Source of the DNA: Manis javanica
Lineage: Eukaryota > Chordata > Mammalia > Pholidota > Manidae
NCBI RefSeq assembly: GCF_040802235.1
Contig: NC_133168.1
Span: 34,305,759-34,369,758 of the forward strand
DNA length: 64,000 bases
Direction: 5' to 3'
Shown: one piece after another, positions 47,095 to 59,545 of the stretch
Layout of the letters: each line of letters begins with the position of its first letter
How positions within the stretch are numbered: the stretch's first letter is position 1
Position numbers and translations under genes: made by a program
The notes under the pieces: generated by a model
Told to the model about the DNA's origin: nothing
Database searches by the model: none
What the model saw: the letters and a program-made list of their open reading frames with translations, nothing else

Positions 47095-48243
47095 TTAAGG
47101 GAGATTAGATACATGTTTTAATGACACCAGCATAGGCAAATCTTGTCCACTAGGTAGGATGAATGCAAAAGAGTGGTCCTGTGATAGGACGGTGGCAGGA
47201 ATGGGATCTCCTCCTGGTCTAGTATACCAGACCTTCACCCCCCTCCCTGCAGGAGTTATAGGTGACTCAGTATATATGGCTACAGAAGGTACATGCACTG
47301 GCCATAAAGATAAAATAAAACTTCCCCATAAGATGCTCTTACAACTCGGGCATTTGGGGACATTACCTTGATCTTTGGGGACCACTCAATTGTTACTCCA
47401 GGAATATACACAAGGTCAACTTCCAGGCCTTTTCCCCAAGGTGCCAGAGGTCACTCATCTATGGTCCACATGTCAAAATGTCCAGGGCCATGTTCACTCA
47501 GTGGAGTCTCCAGGGTTTAATGCAGTTGGGGCAGGCAGCAGGATGTTGCTCTGCTGGCCATATCCTGGCATCCGTAACTCCTTTTTGGTTTGCACATACA
47601 GTTGTAGAGGAGAGGCAGCTCTGTGTGTTAGTGTATCCACAGGGCTCAAGACTCCATATCAGGGCTTCTCATTCAAATATTATAGCACTGTTCACAAATG
47701 AGTTGACCAGTCCCATAGACTGTTGTGTCCAACTTCAGGCCAGATTTCAATACATCACTGTACCTCTCTATCATGCCTGCCCCAGTAGGGTTACATGGTA
47801 CATGACACTTTCCACTTTATTCCTAATTGCTATACCCATTCTTGTAATGCATGTCTAATAAAGTGGGTATCTTGATCATTTTCAATCACATGCAGTCATA
47901 GGCTGCAAAGAGATACTCCAGGCCCCTTTTGGTTGTTTGTTGATCACATGATGTGCAGGATAAGCAACCATCAGTCCAGTAGCTGTGTCCACACAAGTCA
48001 TGGCATACCTATATCCTTCTGATATGGGCAGAGGCCCAATATACTCTATCAGTCACCTGACAAGGGGTATTGGCCCCCTACTATTGTTCCATGTTGCTGT
48101 GGGACTCGATGTAAGTCCCTCTGAGAGCACACAAGGCACTCCTTCCTGTCTCAGTTGGCTTCTTCAAAGTTCAATGGCAAGACCCACCAACAGGCTGCAG
48201 CCCACATTGTCTTTTTCCCTGCATGCAACAAACGCTAATGTAA
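47095..48243 (-). pseudogene. Integrase, broken
   Basis: The integrase inserts viral DNA into the host genome. The N-terminal zinc-binding region is visible as LLHAGKKTMW (about 48200-48230) and an ECLVC pair (about 48125-48140). The catalytic core keeps the first aspartate in YAMTCVDTATG (about 47960-48005), the second in NDQDTHF (about 47860-47885) and the glutamate in GMIERY (about 47760-47780), but in different frames. The C-terminal SH3-like part is the open piece 47095-47385 (VKVWYTRPGGDPIP, FILPSG). Several stops and shifts make it inactive. Confidence 0.85.
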
Positions 48244-49960
48244 TCATTGGGCTACATCAGAGGCAGGCTTTCCTTCTAGCCAACACAACTGGGCCAATGT
48301 GTCTGCTTCATCATTCCCTGGGGATGCCAAAGGCAAATGGCCAGTCACATGATATACGGTAACTGTCTTAGTTTGACCAGAGGCCCATAGGCCATGCCAC
48401 AACTCTTGCCCCCAAAGGTACCAGTGACCAACCATCAAGTTGGCATGGTACCATGTCTGTTGTCAGGAATAGGGACAAGCTCCAGTAGATGGCCCAACTG
48501 TCTTGTAGACAACTATAGGGGAGGTCTACTGGTTGATCATGAATAATACTGCAGCAACTCAGCCCACTGGCTGCTCTTCCCCTCTGCATCCATACATATT
48601 GTCTCCATCTTAGAATGGAACACAGCCCTCCACTTCACAGGCTCTGCACGACTGGAGCTGTCTGTATACCAAGCATCTTCAGGTATAGGGGCTTTTGCCT
48701 CCTGATAAAGACTCTTAGCTACCAATGATGCAGAAGTAAGTTCTTCCTGCTTTCCACTGGTATAAGTCACTGGCCCCAATAAGCATTGGAGTTCTTCATT
48801 TAAGAAGCTAATAGAGAGGACACTGTGTTGCTGTAAATATGCTACCCATTCGGCCAGTGTAGGTGTCTGTACCATGCCACTCCATGTTACAGCAACCAGT
48901 TGCTTCTTTATCAGGGCATACCGGACCTCTGCTCCTTTCCATAGTTGTGACCAGAATCTAATAAGTTGGCATGTCTGTTCAAGCCACTGCCAAAAGCCCC
49001 GTCCACAACCATCTTTGATTACATGAACATCTAGCTCACAGGGCCTTGATGAGTCCATTACCTTCAAGGCCTGTATGGCCTTGTCTGCCTGCTTGGCAAC
49101 AGTAAAAGCAGCTGCATATGTTTCATCTGAGTCCCACCAGATGCCCTTTCATACCAACCAGTATAAGGGCTTCAGAATTTGTGCCAAGTGCAAGATAAAC
49201 ACTCTCCAGTAGCCCAAAAGACCCAAAAACTCTTGTAATACTGCCACAGTTGTTGGGGTGGGTAAAGCCTGAACCTTGTCTATGACAAAACAACATCCAA
49301 GAATTTTACAGACAAACCAGGTCCCTGAACCTTGGTGTTATTCGCAGCCCTTCCTTTCTCCTGTGGATGTTGCAGCAGTCTAGGAACTGCCCCTTCTAAA
49401 TCTGAAGAGAATCAGACATGAGCATGATATCATCAATGTAGTGATACATCTGCACCATTTGTTGTTTATTCCATGTGGCTAAGTCCTGGGCTACAAGTCC
49501 ATGACAAATAGTGGGACTGTGGAGGTATCCCTGTGGAAGGCCAGTGAATGTCCACTGCTGGACTTTCCACATGAAGGTAAATTGTTCCTGACTTTCATAT
49601 ACTATGTCAATAGAGAAGAATGCATTAGCAAGGTCCACAGCACAGCATAATGATACATCTCTAGTTCATGACTGAGGGTGGCTATAAGGCTTGCTATAGA
49701 GGGGACAGCAGAATGCAAAAGGGATTTGATGGTATTGGGTTCCCTGCAATCTAAAGTCATATGCCAGGAGGCATCTGGTTTTTTTCACTGGTCACACTGG
49801 GGAATTAAAAGGGCTATGAGTGGGCTTTATGATGCCCACCTTCTTCAACTTCTGTAGAGGTTCTCCAGATTCCTTGTGTTGCCCAGGAAATTTATACTGC
49901 TTAGTATTTGTCACCCACCAAGGTACAGGCAGAGTTACAGGTGGGTGCTTAGCATGTCCC
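48244..49960 (-). pseudogene. Reverse transcriptase and RNase H, broken
   Basis: RT begins near 49930 with a GIIKPTHSPFNSPV segment. The palm holds DLANAFFSI (about 49610-49638) with the first catalytic aspartate, a WTFTGLPQGYLHSP block, and YIDDIML (about 49425-49445), so the catalytic triad survives. RNase H follows in 48537-49067 with WYTDSSSR (about 48655-48680) and QWAEL (about 48550-48565), and it ends in another frame at 48244-48438 with GNDEADTLAQ. The frames are interrupted near 49070-49390 and 48440-48540. Motif wording (TDSS, GNDEADTLA) fits ERV-L pol. Confidence 0.92.
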
Positions 49961-50019
49961 TTCAGAACTGCCTTTATCACATATACCCTCAGTCTGAACT
50001 CACCTGCAGTGGTCTGTAA

Positions 50020-50362
50020 CCACAGGCCCTGCAGAATATCTATCCCCAAAATATATTCAGGGATGGGAAAAATGTACATAGTATACTACTTTGGCGGGGG
50101 AGAGGTAAACAGCCTATCCCCAATGATATTTGGGCTTTCTTCACTCTAATTGCCTCACCCCCATAGCCATCTATCAAAGCAGAGGTCCCAGGAAAATGTC
50201 AGGTTTGCCATAAATCAGAGAACATTCAGCTACTTTGTCCACCAGCACCAGGACATGTTGTACATTCACAGAGGACCAATGAATTGCTAATTCTGCATGT
50301 GGCTTCCGGTCCCCATCACATACCCTATGGTGGAGACCTTTACCCCCACTCAATGGAACCAT
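50020..50362 (-). pseudogene. Retroviral protease, broken
   Basis: The active-site region reads VLVDKVAECSLIYG (about 50215-50255). The catalytic aspartate is kept, but the usual threonine-glycine after it is lysine-valine. A flap-like GYGGE segment and the ILGIDIL segment (about 50030-50055) complete the fold outline. A frame change separates the halves. With the DTG box lost it could not be active. Confidence 0.75.
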
Positions 50363-50745
50363 GACACCCAGTCATCATCCTGCTGGTGTGACAATCCAGG
50401 CAGAGCCTGAGTACTGTACTCCAGGAAGTCTTGCATAGACAAAGGCCAGACATGGGCTTTGGCTCCTGCTTCTGTGTCCTGGACCTCAGTGGCTGGAACT
50501 GCTGCACTGCCTTTAATTGGTGCCACAGTTTTAACAAGATCCTATGTTTTTCTTTTACTACCCATCAAGTTTTTCTTCCACTACTCTGGCTTTTATCAAA
50601 TCAACCCACATCTCCTTCCTCAAGACCTTCACGGGGCCCTTTGCACCTCTGCTTTCAGTCATAGCTCATACTTCTTTCTATGCCCTTATTGTTTCAACCT
50701 CCCCCAGATCTGCTAAAGTACATGAAGCCTCACTTGTGGGTTGCC
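50363..50745 (-). pseudogene. gag-pro boundary, decayed
   Basis: The piece 50340-50537 and its surroundings keep a cysteine-containing stretch but no recognisable nucleocapsid box. The plus-strand frames here are antisense shadows. Confidence 0.4.
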
Positions 50746-51923
50746 CTATGTGGGGGTGGGGGCAAGAATAGTCACTAGGGATTCAAAGAGAGAAGAGGGA
50801 GCTGTATGCAGCAAAAGATTTATCATTCCTATGGTGAACAACTCCTCATCGGGGCCCTGGGGGTCCATATTATAGATGATATTTTTCATGTTCTGCTCCC
50901 ATAACACCTGCTGGAGCTCTGCATACATTTTCCAGCTAGTGGGTAAGTATGGTAAATCATTGCCCTGATAGCAGCTGTCAGCTACTCCAGAAGCACGATT
51001 CCCTGAGGTTTGATGGGCAGATTGCAACCACTACCAGAGGAAAGGGTGAATCATCAGGGAAGCCAGTCTACTCATTTCAGAACCTGACATAAGAATATTT
51101 TCCACCCCCATATTCCAGAGACGCAAAAGGCAAGGAGGCAGAGGTTCCAACAGTTTCTGCCCAAACTGAACACTCATGTCCACCAGCTCATCTTGGGTAT
51201 AGGGGAAGAACATGGAGTGCTCCACAACCTGGGAAGGGGGTGGCTCCTCCCCCTGAGGAGCTCCCAGTTGCAGAATTTTTATTTTCTTAATTAAAACCGG
51301 GCCAGCCTTTAATTAGGGAGAGGCTGGTAGCTCGATCCCTGGCTTTCAGCAACACATCAGTCCTCTGCTCCACCCCCTCACTCATCCTCTCCTGAGATGT
51401 CCTCTACCATCTCTGGTGTTGAAGGCACCACTATTTCTACCCCATCCCCCATGGCCTCCAGCAACACGAATTCTCTGGTTGCCTCCTCCCTAGTTGCTAA
51501 TGTTTCTTCCCTGAGTGCAACCCATCTTCTCAATAACTGTCTCTCTTTCCTAAGGGCATCACTTAGGTCATTGCCCATATCCTTCAAGTGATGCTGAAGT
51601 GTTTGTCTCCTGGTGAAGTCTCTCTCTCTCTCCTCAATGACACTTTCCACTATCTTGAGGAGAAGAGATCCTATAACTTGGCTGCTACATGGTCACTCAG
51701 GGCTTCTAAGCAGTTTTCTATCTCACAGAGGGATAATTCCACAGCTTCCAGTCTTCACCTTTTGGCCCCACCCCTCTAGGAGTTGCCTTACCCTAGACCA
51801 ATTCCCTACTAAGGGCTCCTCAATTGGAAACCCCACCGATAGGGGGTTCCTGGTTGAAGCTGCACCCTGTACCGCTGCAGCCACTGGGGCCTCCCCATCA
51901 TCCACAGGTGGGGTTCTGGGCAT
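50746..51923 (-). pseudogene. gag, broken
   Basis: The first ATG after the primer site is at 51921-51923 (MPRTPPVDDGEAP). The frame stops at about 51723 and resumes in the same frame at 51650-51378 as a charged coiled-coil stretch rich in R and E (RKERQLLRRWVALREE). After a frameshift, 51225-51031 and 51027-50746 look like capsid, with YTQDELVDMSVQFGQK, LLRLWNMG and SEMSRLASL segments typical of ERV-L type Gag. I see no zinc-knuckle box. ERV-L gag is also the source of the mouse restriction factor Fv1, but this copy is inactive. Confidence 0.8.
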
Positions 51924-51992
51924 CTCCCCACCACCTGTAGGGGCAGCACACCCAACAGTCACAGCTGTGAAGACAGATTTCTGGTTTAGAGG

Positions 51993-52010
51993 TCCTGCTG
52001 ACTACGTCCA
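51993..52010 (-). promoter_or_regulatory. Primer binding site, serine tRNA type
   Basis: Read on the + strand, TCCTGCTGACTACGTCCA resembles the 3' end of tRNA-Ser(UGA) including CCA, with one substitution and one extra base by my recollection of the tRNA. It lies two bases from the 5' LTR, as a primer site should. Confidence 0.7.
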
Positions 52011-52012
52011 GA

Positions 52013-52321
52013 TGCAACTCCGGGGGGAAAATCCAAGGGCAAAATGCCTTTGAACCCAAAATCTGTCAAAGGGAGAAAGTGTAAGAAATCTGTTTATTTC
52101 TTTCAAGCAGTCATCCACTTCTGTTCTCCCATGTCTCTCACGACCTGACTGGAGAAGAATGGACCCCCACCCAACCTGTCCAGTCCAGATATGCCCTCAC
52201 TGGTCCTTGTAATCACCTATTAATATGGAAATGGTTACTTCACCCCTTGGAAACACCTATTGATATGGAGATGCTCTAGGGCCAGGAGAGAGATTCTGGA
52301 AATATTTCAATTTTTCCCACA
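52013..52321 (-). repeat. 5' LTR of the ERV-L provirus
   Basis: 309 bp. On the + strand it reads TGCAACTCCGGG to TTTTTCCCACA. Minus-sense AATAAA at 52093-52098. Pairs with 46472-46789. Confidence 0.93.
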
Positions 52322-52326
52322 GATGG

Positions 52327-52629
52327 GATGAAGGAAGGAAGGGAATGATGTAACAAAATATATAATAAAACATAATATTTTTCTACTCCAAGTCTTAAAT
52401 AACCTTTCTAGTTTCTAAAGTAGTGAGAACTTATTTTTTGCTTTGTTTTATAAATTAAATGATAATTTATTCAAGTAATTAATACTACTACTATTAATAG
52501 CTAAAGCTTAAATAAATAGTATGTAACATTGCCAGTCACAGTTCAAATAAAATAATTTGAAACATATATGTATATTATTGTCTGTATATATATAGCCAAT
52601 AGCCAATAACCCTATTGGGTCAATGTTTT
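52327..52629. other. No gene recognised
   Basis: AT-rich unique flank to the right of the provirus. Confidence 0.5.
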
Positions 52630-52715
52630 TATAATAACCCATTTTAACAGGAGAATATTGACACTCCAAAAGATAAAATTACTTACCCAGGCCAGTAAGT
52701 GGTAAATTCGGGTTA
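52630..52715 (-). mobile_element. MIR SINE fragment, antisense
   Basis: ATTACTTACCCAGGCCAGTA followed by AGTGGTAAATTCGGGTT matches the antisense MIR core. Confidence 0.7.
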
Positions 52716-53939
52716 CATAATACATGCATAAAATTTCAAAATAGAAGCACACATTTTGGTATAATTTTTTAGTTGATTAAGGTACAAAATTAGAAAGCTT
52801 GAAGGTCTATGAGCATGAATAAATTTGGGACTTGGGGATTATAGGTTGTGGCAGGAGGGGGAGTGAGGGAAGAAAGATAAAAATTAAGATTTATGATTAC
52901 CTATGATCTGGCAAAAAATTTACCTTTTTATGTCATATTCCTTTGCATACATTCTGCTACTCCCATTCAAACAAGTCCATATGCTCTCATTGTTTCTTAT
53001 AAAAACACCCTTTCCCCCTTTTAAACCTTATTCCCTTTATTCCCTGTAACTGGAATGCTTTAGCCTTTAACATCATTTATCTAAACCCTGCCCTTTGCAA
53101 GGTCTTTATCATATACCACCCAATCCAGCACCCCCAGTCCTACCTTCGCAGGTTGCCATTCCTCTCTCTGCTGCTCTGCTGGTCTACTGGGGCCTTCTGC
53201 CTTGGAAATGTCTCTTCTCACTGTCTGCTGTTATTGGTGTTTGCAAAAACATGCCCTTACTAAATTTAACATTTGTAAGTAAGGGAACATGACTCATTGT
53301 CTTTTTCTCTCCCAAAGTAGACTTTAGTAAAGCCAAAGAAATATTTTCTAGCAATTAAAGCTGACCAGCAGCATTAAAGCTGAAAAGGCTGAACTTCTCA
53401 CATAAATTATTTCAGAAAGAGTGAGATTGCCTTCTTCCAGTGACATTTTAGGAGAGAATAACTCCATTACAACTCCAGTATTGTATGTTCATTTGACCTT
53501 TAAATAGTCAAGTTGAGGAAAGCAAGTTTAATGAACTAGTTTAAGTAATTCTTTTAAAATGTATCTATTACTTATGTACATGAAACTGGAGCAATGGTTA
53601 AAAGAGAAGCAGCTTTGAAAACTGATTCATAGAGGATTAATAAAGATGTGGACATAAAGCTGAAAGAGCATAAAAAGAAAAAAAAGACTAATTCTGTATC
53701 TTAAAACTATTGTTGACTACAAACATGTTATTTTAATTTTACTGTAACATTTTCTAACATTGAGTAGATGTAGTCCAAAATATCATAAAAGGAATTCAGT
53801 AACTGAATACAAAATAAATGTGAATAAATTGAAATATCTAATACTGGCTAACTCACTTTGGGTTTTGAGTACCTTTCTTCTTTAATTTTAATTATTATAA
53901 TCTGAAAATGAAAGTAAACTAATCTGACATGTAATAAAA
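52716..53939. other. No gene recognised
   Basis: AT-rich; the CT-rich section at 52920-53300 has one 65-codon frame without recognisable features. Confidence 0.5.
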
Positions 53940-54285
53940 TCATAGATTACAGAGAACAGACTGGTGGTTACCAGAGGTAGGAGGCAGGGTGTGGGATGTG
54001 AAAGGGGTGAAGGGGATCAAAAGGTGCAAACTTCTGGTTGTTAGGAAGTCCTATGGATGAAATTTACAGCATGATGATTATAATTAACAATACTGTATTG
54101 TACAAAAGAAAGTTGCTAAGAAAGTAATCTTATCACAAGAAAAAATTTATAATTTGTTAGGTGATGGATGTCAGCTAGACTTACTGTGGAGATTATTGTG
54201 CAATACGTATAAACATTGAATCATTACATTATACACTTAAAACTAAGATACTGTTATATTCAATATATGTCAATTAAAAAATTCA
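53940..54285 (+). mobile_element. L1 3' end (sense)
   Basis: Sense L1 3' UTR: GACTGGTGGTTACCAGAGGT, a G-rich run, AACTTCTGGTTGTTAGGAAG, ACTGTATTGTACAAAAGAAA and TATACACTTAAAACTAAGAT. The right end is AT-rich. Confidence 0.9.
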
Positions 54286-57200
54286 AATCAGCAATGATCA
54301 TTAAAGACATCAAATTAGGAAAATACTGTAAATACATTTCATTACATTCAAAGTGGTTTTAACATATATAATAAATTTATGTAAATACTAAATATGGTGT
54401 TTGACCTATAGTTATTAGAAAAAACTTTGAAATATGTGGAATTTTGCTTTATATGTTTTCATGGATGGCAAAAGATTTTGTCTCACAGAAAACATAGATA
54501 CATTATGTTTGCCATTGTAGAACAATGAGGAAATAAATTATCAAGCTCCAAAATGATTAGAGGCAAACTATGAAATCCATTCAGAGAACCAAAGACAAAA
54601 TATTATTGAGGTGCATTATTAGTATAGCAACTGTAAATCTGAACTGCTTGGTCTACATTTTTTGAAGAATATCATTTTATCAGTTACAGAGCGCATTATG
54701 TTCTTTATAACAGACTAGTGTGGAAAATTACTAGATAATCTTACTAACCTTCAACTTGAAAGAGTGTATTCCTGTTAAGTAAGAGAAGGCAAAGCCCACT
54801 ATAAGTTCTTACTCTGTAATCAAACACCAGTGGCATACCATTTTCTGCACCTCCCAGGTTCCCCTGTACTTGTATGCAATTATGTATCAGTGGTCCTTTC
54901 TTTCTATATTCCTGTGTGTGTTACCTTTTGTTTCTCTTGAAGAGTATTTCACTATGTAAAGTTGTGAGCAATCTATTCTACATGCTTTCTTCTGAAACTT
55001 GTTTTTCTTCTTTTTTTTTGTGAGCTACAAACCCTCATCCCCATCATCTCCCTCATATCAGTGTTATTAGTGAATCTAAAAGGAAAAATTAAAAAGAAAA
55101 TAAATCAACTTTTCATTTGTTGTCCTCTACCCAATTGTTGGAAATGGAGTATTCTATCTAAATGAGCCAAGTCAAAAATGTATGTGTGTGTTAAAAATCA
55201 CCTTGCAGATAGATTATAGGATCGTGAAACCTAAATTCTGATTAGTTTTGAACTCAGAATGACTAGTACTTTCAGAAATTTAGGTAAGAATCCAAGAAGT
55301 GTCTATATACTACACAGTATTCTAACATGGTCTACTATATATACAGGTGTGTGTGTTTATGTGTGCTATTTTTCAAGTTAACACTCCTGCTAGATTTTTA
55401 CTGTGACTAATTGCAACTAATGCCAAAGAGCAAATGATATTTTGGTTGTTATCAGAAACTTACCCTAATAACAACAACAAAACACCAGAAAATATTATAT
55501 TATAGCTTAGTTCAAAGCAACTTTAACAATAAGAGCATGTTTTACACCAGGTTATGTTTCAACATTTGGTGTAACCTACACTGAAAATGTCTCTATTGAA
55601 GCTATTCCCTCTAGAGCTATTTTAACACATTGATCTCCTAATTTTCTTTTCAATCTGGATGCTGATTGATGACAGGAAAACCTGCTGTTACAATGGATTG
55701 GGGGGAAAAATGCACTGTGGGAACCTGGTTGGGATACTGAGGACATTTCACTGCTTTTAGGGCCATACTTCTCAAAGTGCAATCCATTCAAAAGTGGGCA
55801 GGCTAGAAATATATCTACCTTGTTTATGGATGATGCTGTGTAGTTTTACTGATTCATAATAGAGCTACATACAGCCTTTTCATCCTGACAGTTTGAGCAC
55901 CAGAAAGAAAAATAAAACTGCTGTGTGAGAACCTCCCTCATAAATGGTTTCATGTTAAACTTCCTAGCTACAGGTTCACATTAAGAGCCACAGCAGGTCT
56001 GATCTCTGAAAAATTATAACTTTCCCCTGGTATAACAGAAGGTGTTTAAAAGAAAAGGTAGCAAATTTAACTTAGAAATAAAAGCATGGTGAGGTATTTT
56101 TAAGTAAATTAAAAATTTCATAAAATCTGCACACTAATTTTCCAGATTGCACAAAGGTGTCTTTGCGTAGTAAAAATCAAAATATAATCACCTATGCATT
56201 TTCACATACTTTCCACAGAAATGGTATTAGCCCATTGATTAAAATGTGCAAGATCTCTGGAGAGGAGTGCTTTTTCCATTGCAGCCTGTGAGCCCTAATT
56301 GTAATAAGAGACTACACACATTAATAGCTTTATCAAAAAGGGGAAAAAGCATTTAGAGATGCAAAACATCATTTTGAGGTTTTCCAGGTACCATAATGAT
56401 AGTTTTTCTTACCTCTGAATATTCATGACACCTCATAAAACTAATGATAAACATAAAAATTGATGTGAACGTTTGACTAATCTGCTCTTATTTGTTTGGA
56501 AGAGCTGTCGTAATTGCCTGGTTTGTAAATTAAACATCTGCTATGGGAATAAACAAAAACATAACTGAGCATATTCAAATAAATTGAATTCACTCTGGTT
56601 CCATAAATTTTATTATATGGGCTCATCAATTTTATTACACCTGAGCACAGCATTGCTGCCAAAGTCGATGCATTTTTAGGTGTCCTATTTATAAAAATAA
56701 ATGATTTCTTCTTCTAATAAAATGCAGATCTTATTTAGATCATTTTAAAAGGAGTGTTTCAATAGCAGAACTCAACTGATTGAAGCCACTCACCACATCG
56801 GTTCAGTGTGAGCTGGGCTTCCACTACTGGTCTCCTAAGGGTTTCAGTTGACCATTAAAAATCATCTCTATATTGCAGCAGTACATGTCAAGCAAGACAA
56901 CAAGCATTCCACTTCAGCAAAATCGATCTGTCTGATGGTTGGAGTAGCCATATTTTTCTAGTTTCATATGGCAGAACAACTTTTCAGATCAAGGGCACAA
57001 TGAAAGGAACTGACAAGTGGGCTTGCTAAAATGTGGGGAGTCATACCTTTGATGCAATTATATATACTTTTTTATTCTACAGGTAATTCCTTTATGTTTC
57101 AAATCTACTAAAATAATTCACACCAATATTTCAATTTTACATATATTATCAAGGCAGATTAAGTATTTCAAGCAACACACAAGTAAATAAATGAATGGAA

Positions 57201-58379
57201 ATAACAATTCACCCCTGGAGATGATAAATTCAATATTAGGATGGCTGCCCATGAGAGGAAAATGACATAAAGTAGCATAAGATAGTGTATGAAATGGCTG
57301 AGAAATCCCTAACCTCCAATATTGTACAGCATGCTCCACATTATTTTGAGAATATAATATATGAATGACAACTAAAAGCATATTGTGTGATGATTCCACT
57401 TAAACTATGATAGAAAGATGACATAAACATGTGGACATAGAAGATTCCATTTTTAAAAGAAAAGCAAGATTTCCAGTTAGCAAGGGAATCCCAAACTTCA
57501 CATTTACTCCCCTTGAGATCTCAGTACTGACTTAGATAATTAATACCTACATTCCTAATAGCTGGGTCTCTTGGCCCCTCATTTTCTATTGTAAAAGAAG
57601 CATTTCTCTCATTTCTCAGTCAGGAACTCTAAAAGCTGAAGGAGACCTATGGAAGCTTGAAAGAGAATGATTCTACAGACTGCAATTTATCAGAAATTGC
57701 AGTTAGTAAACATATTTCACCAAGGACTCCTCATTTCTGGGCTTCTTTTATAAACTAAAAAGACTTTTCGGTCATGCAGGTAATGGCAGGATTCTAATCA
57801 AGGATCCAGGCCAGTGATTCAGGGACTGAACCACATAGTCATAAGAAACTAAGTAGAAGGTGAAAGAGGTAATCACCAAGATTTGCTCAGAAAAACAAAA
57901 TTAAAGACAGACTCTGAGCTCATGCAAGGACAGTGCCTTATTAGATCAAAGTTGTTTGCATACGTAAGTGTCACTGACTCAGAACATTCTGAAATCCATA
58001 TCATACCCACCTGTAGAGAAATGAAAGCAATACTAACCCCAACTTTCATACTATTCAAAAGATTTTGATTTCATAACAACAATAACCTTAGAGAGGAAAT
58101 TCGTCTTGTTTTAGTCCACTAGATATGCTTCTAACAGAATCTGAAATAGTTATTATTTAATTTTATGCTTCATGGTGATAGTAGCAATTAGGAGCAAGTA
58201 GTTTCCATTATAATTGATGGAAAAAATGAACTTATATTCTCTTATAGTGTTTTTAGTAGGACTTTAGCCTCCCAAGTACAGACTTAAGTCTTAACTGTTT
58301 GAAGGGGAGCAGAATATAACACTCAAAAAACATGCAATTTTAGCATATTGATCATCTTAAAGTTACTTGAGAAACTGGC
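54286..58379. other. No gene recognised (4.1 kb)
   Basis: AT-rich; no recognisable coding domains or named repeats. Open frames up to 93 codons (57118-57399, - strand) have no features. Confidence 0.5.
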
Positions 58380-58790
58380 ACAAGGACATTCTGATCCCCT
58401 TTTGTTCCCTTGAGAGCAGGAAGTGGAACTCCCATGTGAAAGGTGCCCTCCCTGTGCCAGGGGCTAGAGGTGACATCTTTATAGCCAATGACAGGGTGTT
58501 CAAGAATGAGAAGGCTGTATAAATGAAACTTATTTTTTCCTTACTATTTACTACCCCAAGCCCAAATTTCTTTGTCTTGTCAATTCTTCACAAATGTATT
58601 GTTTCTTTGTCTAAAAAATATAAAAGCTGCCTACCTTGGTCACTTCTTTGAGCTTCATGTCTTTATGGGTTTCTGTATATATGAAATTAATTTTTTTCTC
58701 TTGTTAATCTGTCTTATGTCAATTTAATTATTAGACCAAATAACCTACAAGGGAAGATGGGAAATGTTTTCCACCTCTACACTATACATG
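58380..58790 (+). mobile_element. Probable old LTR, ends not resolved
   Basis: A TATAAAAGCTGCC box (58619-58631), a CTTGTTAATCTGTCTTATGT block and a GACCAAATAACCTACAAGG block are in an order I associate with a mammalian ERV LTR, but I cannot name the family or find target duplications. Confidence 0.5.
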
Positions 58791-59225
58791 TACCTGAGAG
58801 GCAGAAAAAAAATAGCATTGCCAAAAAAACAGTTATCTGATTTCAACATCATAGCTAACGAAGAATATTGATGGATACATTATCTTTTGTGCACTGGCAA
58901 AACCCATCTATTTTTTAAAGTACAGTCATTTGATAGTACATCTATTGGGTATTTTTGCAAACTTGTAAAAGTAATACATGTCAAAATTCAGATATATATT
59001 TTACATGGATTGAATGAAGTATAAAGTATTATGCTCTATGTAAGGTGCTATAATAATTATACTATTTTATTCTTTGAGGAAAATGCAAATTTAAGCAATT
59101 TTATCACTATTGGTATGTTCTGTTATACCTGTTCACTAGACTGCTCTGATCATTTAGATTCGTAAGTGCTTTTTACTCTATGCAGAGCACATGCAATCTG
59201 TTGATGGCTCAATAATTATTTTTTA
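58791..59225. other. No gene recognised
   Basis: AT-rich sequence with nothing I can name. Confidence 0.5.
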
Positions 59226-59320
59226 GTGTTTATTCTGGTGAGGCACTATACCAGGAACTGTGAATAAAGAAGTCAAAATGGCAGAAAAGACACTTACTCT
59301 TCTTCATAGGAGGAAGATCT
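59226..59320 (+). mobile_element. Ancient MIR/L2-class fragment
   Basis: GTGTTTATTCTGGTGAGGCA followed by CTATACCAGGAACTGTGAAT; diverged. Confidence 0.45.
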
Positions 59321-59384
59321 TCATTAAACTATGGATTCCAATCATACCACTACAACTATTGAGAGTTTCTCTGAAAAGACAGAG

Positions 59385-59545
59385 CTTCTCACATGCATTT
59401 GAATGACCTGGGGATCTTATTAAAATGCAGATTCTGGTTCAGTAAATGTGGGGCAGAACCTTGACGTTCTGTATTTCCAGCAAACTTTCAAGTAATAGCT
59501 TCTGCAGGCTGTCTACAAACTACACTTTAAGTAGCAAGGAGCTTG
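59385..59545 (+). mobile_element. MER5-type hAT DNA transposon fragment
   Basis: TGACCTGGGGATCTTATTAA, AATGCAGATTCTGGTTCAGT and GACGTTCTGTATTTCCAGCA follow the MER5A order. Such elements are short non-autonomous relatives of Charlie. Confidence 0.75.

Larger units (their letters stand above)
46467..52326 (-). mobile_element. ERV-L class provirus, 5.85 kb, flanked by GATGG
   Basis: A complete LTR-to-LTR provirus lies on the - strand: 5' LTR 52013-52321, primer site 51993-52010, gag, pro, pol (RT, RNase H, integrase), and 3' LTR 46472-46789. The 5-bp target duplication GATGG is at 46467-46471 and 52322-52326. The 5-bp duplication, protein motifs and lack of a recognisable env point to class III (ERV-L related). 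The serine-tRNA primer site recalls the HERV-S/HERV18 group; that link is inference. Coding regions contain many stops and shifts, and the LTRs differ at roughly 15 percent of positions by eye, so it is old and defective. Confidence 0.95.

Noticed and set aside
47375..48362. Several plus-strand frames of 100-126 codons
   Set aside because: Antisense shadows of the provirus integrase.
49820..50149. 109-codon plus-strand frame
   Set aside because: Antisense of the protease/RT start of the provirus.
51993..52010. Possible tRNA gene
   Set aside because: Only the 3' end of a tRNA is present and it sits two bases from an LTR, so it is a retroviral primer site.
51613..52053. 146-codon plus-strand frame
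   Set aside because: Antisense of gag, primer site and LTR edge of the provirus.
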